Part shown: piece by piece, positions 1 through 5,320 of the stretch
Numbering within the stretch: the first letter of the stretch is position 1
Layout of the letters: each line of letters opens with the position of its first letter
Assembly: GCA_040878225.1 (NCBI GenBank)
Contig: JBBDMR010000031.1
Location: 1 to 6,263 of the forward strand
DNA: 6,263 bases
Direction of reading: 5' to 3'
DNA from: MA-ANB-1 sp040878225
GTDB taxonomy: Bacteria; Actinomycetota; Acidimicrobiia; Spongiisociales; ZC4RG35
Notes under the pieces: model-generated
What the model was told of the DNA's origin: nothing
Databases searched by the model: none
What the model saw: only the letters and a program-made list of their open reading frames with translations
Made by a program: the position numbers and the translations under genes

Positions 1-1057
1 GACCGGCGCCAGTGAGAACTGCGAGAACCGCGAGCATGGCCAGCACTCCCGAATAGGCCCGGTAGTTGTCAGCGAAGTAATAGTGCCCGGAGTGTTCCCC
101 GCCGAACACCGCCCCGGTGTCTGCCATCACCTTCTTGATGAATGAGTGCCCGACCCTGGTGCGGATTGGCTTTCCGCCGAGCCGGGAGACAATCTCGGGC
201 ACCGCCCGACTTGTGATCAGATTGTGGACTATCGACGCCCCCGGATTCTTCTCCAGCATGAAGGTGGCGACGATGGAAGTGATGGTGCTTCCCGACACCG
301 GCCTGCCTAGTTCGTCGATGAAGAACGCTCTATCGGCGTCCCCGTCGAAGGCGACGCCGATGTCGTAATCCCCGGAAGTGACCTCGGCTACGAGGTCGGC
401 CAGATTCTCCTCCTGGAGAGGGTCGGCAGGATGGTTGGGGAAGGTGCCATCGGGTTCGAGGTAGAGACCGGTCAGCTCGGCGTCCAACCGCTCGAATACC
501 CGTTCCAGGACCACACCGGCCATCCCGTTCCCGCCGTCGGCCGCAACCCGCAGTGGGCCGATCGATTCGGGGTCAACTACACCGAGGACGTGCTCCAGGT
601 ACCCGGGCACGGGGTCGAACTCGACCACACTCCCCTCCTCGCGGTCAGGAATGGCGTCGAAACTCTTCACGAACTCCTTGATTTCGGCGAGCCCGCTCTC
701 CTCGCCGACCGGAACGGCCCCTGGCTGGCAGATCTTCAGGCCGTTGTACTCGGAAGGATTGTGCGAAGCGGTGACGACGGCACCTGCAATCGAACTCGCT
801 CCGGAGTAGTAGTAGAGGACATCGGTGGGGATCTCGCCCAAATCCACGACATGGGCGCCGGCCTCGACCAAGCCGTCGATCAGCGATGACGTCAGCTCTT
901 CCGAGGAAGGGCGGCAGTCACGCCCGACTGCGAACCGGTCGGTTTCGAGGACATCGACGAGGGCAGCCCCGATCCGGTAATACAAAGCAGCGTCGATTTC
1001 TCCCGTATCCGTGCGGCCGCGGATGTCGTACGCCTTGAAGACTCGGTCGGGATCCAT
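1..1057 (-). CDS. manB: Phosphomannomutase/phosphoglucomutase (ManB type), 3' end cut off by window edge
   Basis: Cytoplasmic alpha-D-phosphohexomutase, most likely interconverting mannose-6-phosphate and mannose-1-phosphate for GDP-mannose synthesis. The reading frame starts at ATG 1057 and runs without a stop to the window edge, giving 352 residues; the family is usually about 450-460, so roughly the last 100 (most of domain 4) lie outside. All expected landmarks are present in order: KAYDIRG at residues 8-14; the phosphoserine loop TASHNP with catalytic Ser98; the metal-binding loop DGDADR at 238-243 (Asp238, 240, 242); TRVGHSFIK near 300; and the sugar-binding loop GEHSGH at 320-325. GEHSGH followed by YYF and DNYR is the form I associate with phosphomannomutases, but activity on glucose phosphates cannot be excluded. 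The start is supported by the N-terminal motif position and by a promoter-like element 9 bases upstream. It is transcribed divergently from the glycosyltransferase gene at 1183. Confidence 0.95.
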   Translation of the reverse strand, partial: MDPDRVFKAYDIRGRTDTGEIDAALYYRIGAALVDVLETDRFAVGRDCRPSSEELTSSLIDGLVEAGAHVVDLGEIPTDVLYYYSGASSIAGAVVTASHNPSEYNGLKICQPGAVPVGEESGLAEIKEFVKSFDAIPDREEGSVVEFDPVPGYLEHVLGVVDPESIGPLRVAADGGNGMAGVVLERVFERLDAELTGLYLEPDGTFPNHPADPLQEENLADLVAEVTSGDYDIGVAFDGDADRAFFIDELGRPVSGSTITSIVATFMLEKNPGASIVHNLITSRAVPEIVSRLGGKPIRTRVGHSFIKKVMADTGAVFGGEHSGHYYFADNYRAYSGVLAMLAVLAVLTGAG

Positions 1058-1064
1058 GGCGCCC

Positions 1065-1072
1065 GATTGTAG
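1065..1072 (-). promoter_or_regulatory. Probable -10 element of the phosphomannomutase gene (leaderless type)
   Basis: On the minus strand CTACAATC contains the hexamer TACAAT (1071 down to 1066), close to the TATAAT/TANNNT consensus. Its last T is 9 bases before the A of the ATG at 1057, so transcription should begin at or within about 2 bases of the start codon. There is no Shine-Dalgarno sequence and no room for one. The -35 region (about 1089-1094, TTCTTC) is a poor match. The same octamer occurs in mirror orientation at 1165-1172. Confidence 0.55.
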
Positions 1073-1164
1073 GGGTAGGTGCGATCCTGAAGAACTCCGG
1101 CGCGGTCGCGCTCTCTGATTCCAGCCTTCGGCCGGGCGCAAAGTCGGCTAGCCCTGCCCGATAT

Positions 1165-1172
1165 CTACAATC
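1165..1172 (+). promoter_or_regulatory. Probable -10 element of the GT2 gene (leaderless or very short leader)
   Basis: CTACAATC, with TACAAT at 1166-1171. The last T is 12 bases before the ATG at 1183, which predicts a leader of 0 to about 5 bases. No purine-rich ribosome binding site precedes the ATG; the 10 bases between are CGCCAGCCGT. No good -35 hexamer is seen about 17 bases upstream. Together with the identical element at 1065-1072 it forms an 8-bp inverted repeat with centres 100 bp apart. Confidence 0.5.
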
Positions 1173-1182
1173 CGCCAGCCGT

Positions 1183-1890
1183 ATGCCCCCTGAATTCTCC
1201 GTCGTCGTGCCTGTTTACAACGAGGCAGGTTTCCTGCCCCAGGCGTTGCCCGCGTTGATCGGGGCCATGAACTCTCTCGATCGAAGCTATGAAATCCTCA
1301 TTGTCGAGAACGGCTCAACCGACAGATCCGCCGCCATCGCCAGGTCGATTGCCGGGAATGCGCCGGTCTCGGTCCTGTCTCTTCAGATCGCCGACTACGG
1401 CGGCGCCATGCACCACGGGTTTTCTGAGTCGACGGGCGACTGGGTGGTCAACTTCGACATCGATTACTTCTCGGCTGAGTTCCTCCGCAAGGTTCTCGCC
1501 TCCGGGAAGTTCGACATCGTGATCGGATCGAAACGGGACCCCGGCTCCGAGGATCGGCGCCCGATGATCCGCAGGCTCGCCACTCTGGTCTTCAACCTGT
1601 TGTTGCGAACCATCCTCGGCTCGCAGGTTTCCGACACTCACGGGATGAAGGCTTTCCGCCGGGAGCTGGTCGACGATCTCGCTCCCCAGGTCGTCAGCCG
1701 CAAGGACCTCTACGACACCGAGCTCGTCATCCGTGCCGAGCGCGCCGGCTATCAAATCACCGAGGTCCCGGTGATTGTCGAAGAGCTGCGGACAGCCAGG
1801 TCATCCCTTGTGAAACGGGTTCCCAGGACGATTGCCGGACTGTTCAAGATCAGGAAGCTTCTGAAGAGCGGCGCCCGGCTCGGGACCTGA
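1183..1890 (+). CDS. Family 2 glycosyltransferase, dolichol-phosphate-mannose-synthase-like
   Basis: A 235-residue GT-A-fold enzyme, probably transferring a sugar from a nucleotide donor to a polyprenyl phosphate on the cytoplasmic membrane face. Visible motifs: the N-terminal strand SVVVPVYNE (residues 6-14); VENGSTDRS at 41-49, the usual nucleotide-binding Asp segment; FDIDYFS at 91-97, occupying the place of the DxD metal site (Asp92, Asp94); DIVIGSKRDPGS at 111-122, matching the family's GSR stretch; DTHGMKAFRR at 151-160, matching the DxxxGFRxYRR acceptor-side motif; and a basic C-terminus. No C-terminal membrane helices or GtrA domain are present, so it is the short, soluble or peripheral kind. 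The ATG at 1183 puts the first strand at the normal distance from the N-terminus. The neighbouring phosphomannomutase makes GDP-mannose a plausible donor, but that is inference; glucose or another sugar is possible. The last 41 bases overlap the convergent membrane protein gene. Confidence 0.88.
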   Translation: MPPEFSVVVPVYNEAGFLPQALPALIGAMNSLDRSYEILIVENGSTDRSAAIARSIAGNAPVSVLSLQIADYGGAMHHGFSESTGDWVVNFDIDYFSAEFLRKVLASGKFDIVIGSKRDPGSEDRRPMIRRLATLVFNLLLRTILGSQVSDTHGMKAFRRELVDDLAPQVVSRKDLYDTELVIRAERAGYQITEVPVIVEELRTARSSLVKRVPRTIAGLFKIRKLLKSGARLGT

Positions 1891-4207
1891 CCGCAACAAC
1901 TCCGACTACGACGATGAGGGCAAGGATCCCGGCGACTGTGAGGATCTTCCCGAACAGCTCCGCCCAGGTGTCGTTGAACTCGATCACCACATTCTCTTCT
2001 GTGGGTATGACGACCATCAGCGAGGGTGCGGCACGGTAAGGCCCTTCGGCCCCGGTCGCCTCCCAGTTCGGGAAATACGACACCTTCACGAGGTGGGGCA
2101 CACCCACCGCTTCGGTGTGGAACGAGATCAGATGGTCATCGACCACGACGTCGGAGACGGCGCCTTCGCTCACACCGGTGAGCTCAGCCTCCCGCTCGTC
2201 GAGGCTCTCGATTCGCTGCCATGAGTCGGGGCCGTCGGCAACGATCCAGCGGTCGAGGTTGTCGACATCGTCGTACCACTCGAGCGCCATGTCGTGGAAA
2301 CTGGCCAGAGGCTCCCCGTCGGACCCGGTCACGGTGTCTGAGCCGATGAGGGCGGCCAGCATTCCCCGTTCGGGCACCTCATAGACCGAAGGGACGAATC
2401 CGGCGGCCTCGACCAGTTGGGTTTCGGGCAGGGCATAGATCCCGAACGGCCCGGAGGTGGCAACCTTCGTCATCGAGTCGATCGAGTCGGCTTCCTCGCC
2501 CGCTTCGGGGGTGATGTTCACGTAGTACGAGACGCCGTAGATGGCGAGGTGCTTGAGCCCACGTTCGAGTTGGAAGTTGTTGTAGGAAAGCCCCGGAATC
2601 GGGTTGGAGGCGCCCAACGACATCTCTGAGGAGTTGATGAAGTGAAACGGAGTGGTCAGCGAAGATTCGAAGTACAGGCCTTCCATCGACTGATGGCTGT
2701 CCTCGGTCCAGTAAGGAATCAGCATCGGCGACATCGGGGTCCCGTATTGGTTCCACTCACTATTTCCCTCCCACTGGACCCGACCGGGGGGAAGGGCAGC
2801 GATATCGGCCATCAGAGTCTCATACTCCGGCCACGGCTGCTTTGCCTCGTAACCCTCGTAGTTCCACTTCGCCCATCCATCGACGAATGTGACGCCACTG
2901 AGCGCACCGAGCGCGATAATCGTACTGGCGAGGATCACCAGATAGTTCCGGGTTCCCATCGACTCGCCCCACCAGAACGACGCAACCAGGAACAGCATCC
3001 CTCCGATCACAAAGAGGACCCATGCGTAGTCGGGGAAGTCGGCTGCATCGGCCGCCAACCCGGCGCCGACTGTCGCAACGGCAACGACCAGCGCCCTCAC
3101 CCAGTGCATCGACAACCGTGAAGGAAGCCGCCTGCTCGCCCAGACCACTGCCACCCCGACCGCAACCGCGGCGAAGAACGCAACGCCGAAATACCAGTAA
3201 GGGAGGAGCCGCCCATTCCAGAGCTTCCAGCGCTCTCCACCGAACAGGCCAGGCAGCAAGTCGGGAAGCAGATTGGGCAGGGGGAAGTAGATGACGGGGA
3301 GCAGAGACGCCGCGATCAGAGGGGCGACAGCCCGGGATCGGCGCAGCGCCCAAACCGCTCCGAAGACTGCCAGTGGCAACAGCAGCCATATCTCGATCGG
3401 AAACAGCTCCTCGAGCCGGCTCAGGGGGGTCCATGCCATGTCCGAGGTGAGGCCGATCCGTGCCAGCAACGGAAGGGCCCAGAAGCCGGCGATGGCGAAG
3501 CCCCAGACCCAGACGAGGGCGGAGCTGACCAGACCTTTCTTCCAGCCGATGACGAAGAGTGATGCAAAGACGACCACGATCGTGGTCAGGATGTGGGAGA
3601 GGGCAGTCAGGGCCAGCGCAAGCGCGGCCCACTTCAGGAACCGCCTGTCATCTCTCACTCCTTTGATCAACAGGCCGAGATACACGAGCGACAGCGAGAA
3701 CGACCACGAGTAAGAGAATTCGCCGGCGAGTGAGGAGGCGATGTTCCCTCCGTAGATGTTGAAGCTCTCCATGAAGGCGAACACGGCCCCTGAGGTGGCG
3801 GCCACCACCGCGATCGAGCGGGACAGGTTCATCGCCCTGGCGAGGAAGTAAGCAGCAAACGGAAGAGCAACGAGGCCGACGACGGTGACCACCTTGAAGG
3901 CGACTCCGTAGGGGATGAACAGGTCGAGGAAGACGATGGTCAGCGAAGGCAGCGGGAAATAGAAGTAGAAGGCGGGAAATCCGGCGAACCAGTCGTCAGA
4001 CCAGCCGAGGATCCGACCTTCGGGCAGAAGCGAGTCGCGCAACAGAGCCGGGCCCAATACGTGCGCCCCCATGTCACCCCCGGTAGGTGTCGTGGAAGAA
4101 AAGACCAGCCAGGGGTTGAGGATGATGAAAATGATCAGAGAGACCGACGCTACGGTCAAGATTGCCGGCCAACCCATGGTCGGCCGAGGCCAGTGGGGAA
4201 GACTCAC
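1850..4207 (-). CDS. Large multi-spanning membrane protein, GT-C-like ('PTPS-related' membrane family)
   Basis: A 785-residue protein with one hydrophobic helix at about 13-33, then roughly a dozen more between 79 and 440, a long hydrophilic domain at about 441-750, and a final helix at 752-774 followed by a basic tail. This layout, with an acidic first outer loop (GGDMGAH at 43-49, Asp45) followed by WFAGFPAFYFYFPLP at 73-87 and IYGGNIASSLAGEFS at 151-165, is what I know from actinobacterial membrane proteins labelled '6-pyruvoyl-tetrahydropterin synthase-related'. That label says nothing about activity. Large GT-C glycosyltransferases that use polyprenyl-phosphate sugars share the design, and Asp45 sits where their catalytic Asp usually lies. 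The segment SYFPNWEA near 710-717 resembles the C-terminal beta domain of YfhO-like proteins, another possible relative. It starts with GTG inside a GTGA overlap with the zinc-ribbon gene's stop, so it is probably translationally coupled. AGAAGG lies only one base before the GTG, too close to be a normal ribosome binding site. Substrate unknown. Confidence 0.82.
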   Translation of the reverse strand: MSLPHWPRPTMGWPAILTVASVSLIIFIILNPWLVFSSTTPTGGDMGAHVLGPALLRDSLLPEGRILGWSDDWFAGFPAFYFYFPLPSLTIVFLDLFIPYGVAFKVVTVVGLVALPFAAYFLARAMNLSRSIAVVAATSGAVFAFMESFNIYGGNIASSLAGEFSYSWSFSLSLVYLGLLIKGVRDDRRFLKWAALALALTALSHILTTIVVVFASLFVIGWKKGLVSSALVWVWGFAIAGFWALPLLARIGLTSDMAWTPLSRLEELFPIEIWLLLPLAVFGAVWALRRSRAVAPLIAASLLPVIYFPLPNLLPDLLPGLFGGERWKLWNGRLLPYWYFGVAFFAAVAVGVAVVWASRRLPSRLSMHWVRALVVAVATVGAGLAADAADFPDYAWVLFVIGGMLFLVASFWWGESMGTRNYLVILASTIIALGALSGVTFVDGWAKWNYEGYEAKQPWPEYETLMADIAALPPGRVQWEGNSEWNQYGTPMSPMLIPYWTEDSHQSMEGLYFESSLTTPFHFINSSEMSLGASNPIPGLSYNNFQLERGLKHLAIYGVSYYVNITPEAGEEADSIDSMTKVATSGPFGIYALPETQLVEAAGFVPSVYEVPERGMLAALIGSDTVTGSDGEPLASFHDMALEWYDDVDNLDRWIVADGPDSWQRIESLDEREAELTGVSEGAVSDVVVDDHLISFHTEAVGVPHLVKVSYFPNWEATGAEGPYRAAPSLMVVIPTEENVVIEFNDTWAELFGKILTVAGILALIVVVGVVAVRSRAGRRSSEAS

Positions 4208-4392
4208 GCCTTCTGGTCGCGGACCATCTCCAGAATCTGGCTCAGGTCGAGCTCCCGATCACCCTGGGTCCACCACTTCTCTTCGCAGTGGTGGCATGAG
4301 AAAAACCTGACCTCTTGCCCATCGGGCAATGTCTGTTCGATTTCGATTACATCTGGTGTCGAGCACTGGGGGCAGTCCATGGCTCCATCCAT
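4204..4392 (-). CDS. Small zinc-ribbon protein, 62 residues
   Basis: A short, soluble, presumably cytoplasmic protein with two CxxC knuckles, CPQC at residues 7-10 and CHHC at 33-36, separated by 22 residues and followed by EEKWW. This is the shape of a single zinc ribbon of the TFIIS/RPB9 C-terminal type. The remaining 20 residues are acidic and probably helical. No enzymatic residues are visible, and I cannot name a family. Its stop overlaps the GTG start of the membrane protein gene by 4 bases, so the two are probably co-translated. ATG 4392 is preferred: AGAAG lies 8 bases upstream, and a possible -10 element predicts transcription starting a few bases before it. ATG 4380 (residue 5) would also keep both knuckles, and GGAG precedes it. 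It may be a nucleic-acid or protein-protein adaptor, but nothing here decides that. Confidence 0.8.
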   Translation of the reverse strand: MDGAMDCPQCSTPDVIEIEQTLPDGQEVRFFSCHHCEEKWWTQGDRELDLSQILEMVRDQKA

Positions 4393-4405
4393 TTCCGTCT
4401 CTTCT

Positions 4406-4434
4406 ACTGTAAAGCTGATTTGTAACTAGGGCAA
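4406..4434 (-). promoter_or_regulatory. Possible internal promoter before the zinc-ribbon/membrane protein pair
   Basis: On the minus strand TTGCCC (4434-4429) and TACAGT (4411-4406) are separated by exactly 17 bases, matching four of six positions of TTGACA and five of six of TATAAT. The predicted start, near 4399, gives a leader of about 7 bases before ATG 4392. The -35 box overlaps the last codons of the upstream DUF6788-like gene. The alternative is that the 33-bp gap is just an untranslated spacer with AGAAG as ribosome binding site. Confidence 0.35.
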
Positions 4435-4704
4435 CGTATCGTCGTCGAGGAGACGACCTATGTACCGGCTTCTTCTCTTGCCGTTCTCCGTCCAATAGGC
4501 GTACCAGTACGGCCCGTGGGGGCACTTGGTGCATCCCATTTTCCCGCAACGGACTTCCTGCTGGCGGAGGTGCACCTCTGGCTCGACTTCGGGATCCATC
4601 GCCCCGGATCCCTGCAGCTGAGCCCGGGTGAGGATGTGGAGGCGGCGTAGCTCGTGATCGTCGAGTTCTTTGACCGCATCGAGGAGGTCGCGGTCGAGGG
4701 CCAT
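4426..4704 (-). CDS. DUF6788-like small Cys-rich protein
   Basis: A 92-residue protein of unknown function. The N-terminal half is an acidic/basic, probably helical segment (about residues 1-30). The C-terminal half carries the signature: VRCGKMGCTKCPHGPYWYAYW at 51-71, read as CGK-x2-C-x2-C-HGPYWYxYW, then GKRRSRYIGRL at 75-85. I associate CGK...C.C...HGPY(Y/W)...W...G(K/R)...RY(I/V)G with the DUF6788 family. Cys53, Cys58, Cys61 and His63 could hold a metal ion, and the basic-aromatic tail could bind nucleic acid; both are inference. The start at 4704 is chosen because its ATG overlaps the upstream TGA as TGATG. The frame is open 20 codons further to an ATG at 4764, but that would lie deep inside the DUF3499 gene. 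Related proteins are often seen beside mobile elements; here it sits inside a housekeeping-type operon. Confidence 0.72.
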   Translation of the reverse strand: MALDRDLLDAVKELDDHELRRLHILTRAQLQGSGAMDPEVEPEVHLRQQEVRCGKMGCTKCPHGPYWYAYWTENGKRRSRYIGRLLDDDTLP

Positions 4705-4961
4705 CAGGCAACTGACAGCGGAGCGAACAACCTGGAAGTGGTGCGTCGGTCGGTCAGAGTCCACCCCTGGGGCGGTGTCATCCGGTCCGCATGGTTGGCG
4801 CAGAGGGAGTATCCGTAAGGTTCGGCCGGGCCGACGATTTCATCGAGCCATAACGCGCTATCGGTGTAGGAGAAGGTCATATGTGTCGACGCGGGAGACC
4901 CGCATCGGGTACAGCTCACAAGCATTGGCTGAACGGTAGGAGTCGGAGGGGCTTCATTCAA
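4704..4961 (-). CDS. DUF3499 family protein
   Basis: An 85-residue protein of a small family known mainly from Actinobacteria, of unknown function. The recognised pattern is a Cys knuckle (CTRCG at 17-21), a beta strand THMTFSYTDSALWL (26-39) in place of the family's ATLTYxYADSTAVL, then EPYGYSLCANHADRMTPPQGW (47-67) in place of EPHxYDLCxxHAxRLTxPRGW. Cys17, Cys20, Cys54 and His57 look like a zinc site (inference). The last 18 residues are not conserved in my memory of the family. The TTG start at 4961 overlaps the upstream TGA as TTGA, which suggests translational coupling. The alternative ATG at 4925 (residue 13) would give 73 residues and keep the whole domain, but also lacks a Shine-Dalgarno sequence. 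In mycobacteria a DUF3499 gene lies next to the phosphomannomutase gene; here several genes separate them. Confidence 0.82.
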   Translation of the reverse strand: MNEAPPTPTVQPMLVSCTRCGSPASTHMTFSYTDSALWLDEIVGPAEPYGYSLCANHADRMTPPQGWTLTDRRTTSRLFAPLSVA

Positions 4962-5320
4962 GGATCAACGGCATAAATCATGCGGTCAGGCTGGCCGATC
5001 CAGAGTGTCGCCCGGCGCTCATCGTCGACGGTCACCGAGCAGGGGACTTGTTCGATCGAAAGAGTTTCGAAGATTCCGGGGTCGGACTCCCATGTGTACT
5101 CGACGAACCTTTGCGGCCCGAGACGCCTTTCGAGACTCTTCCGGGCAGTGTGGCAGTCGGCACATGCTGCCGAAGTGAAGAGATAGATCCCGGGATCGAG
5201 GGGCACCGTTCCGAGAGGGCGGGAAGGGGCACGGTCCCTCAGCCTCAACAACACGACAGTGGCGACGACCAACGCCAGCACGCCACCGACGACGACCAGC
5301 CTGAGAGTGAGGTCACTCAC
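4958..5320 (-). CDS. Membrane-anchored thioredoxin-fold protein
   Basis: A 120-residue protein with one hydrophobic helix at about residues 7-26, a short Arg-rich linker (RLRDRAPSR, 26-34) and a small thioredoxin-like domain from about 42. GIYLFTSAACADC at 44-56 is the beta strand plus CxxC active site (Cys53, Cys56). VPCSV at 92-96 supplies the Pro of the usual cis-Pro loop, with an extra Cys beside it. The domain is short, about 75 residues, so the fold is minimal. Positive charges after the helix would place the domain in the cytoplasm by the positive-inside rule, whereas many anchored thioredoxins face outward; orientation is unresolved. The GTG start at 5320 overlaps the end of the DUF5719 gene by 8 bases. 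The frame also has an ATG at 5389, which would overlap that gene by 77 bases and add a tail with no domain features. Role (disulfide reduction, redox sensing) is inferred from the fold only. Confidence 0.7.
   Translation of the reverse strand: MSDLTLRLVVVGGVLALVVATVVLLRLRDRAPSRPLGTVPLDPGIYLFTSAACADCHTARKSLERRLGPQRFVEYTWESDPGIFETLSIEQVPCSVTVDDERRATLWIGQPDRMIYAVDP

Noticed and set aside
431..889. Plus-strand open frame of 152 codons
   Set aside because: It lies antisense to the phosphomannomutase gene, whose motifs (TASHNP, DGDADR, GEHSGH) are all on the minus strand. The frame's protein shows no recognisable domain and arises from GC-rich codon bias.
1058..1182. Riboswitch or small RNA in the divergent intergenic region
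   Set aside because: Both start codons lie within about 10 bases of the -10 elements, leaving no leader to form a riboswitch, and I see no strong local hairpin followed by a T-run.
1315..1755. Minus-strand open frame of 146 codons
   Set aside because: Antisense to the clear GT2 gene; the peptide has no family-like motif.
2820..3632. Minus-strand open frame of 270 codons in a second frame of the membrane protein gene
   Set aside because: It overlaps the hydrophobic core of the 785-residue protein in another frame, is Arg/Gly/Pro/Cys-rich and has no domain; a typical high-GC shadow.
4259..4711. Minus-strand open frame of 150 codons spanning the zinc-ribbon and DUF6788-like genes
   Set aside because: It runs in a different frame from both recognisable Cys-motif proteins and is Pro/Arg-rich with no domain.
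4705..4764. N-terminal extension of the DUF6788-like protein to ATG 4764
   Set aside because: It would overlap the DUF3499 gene by about 60 bases, whereas ATG 4704 forms the TGATG junction typical of this operon.
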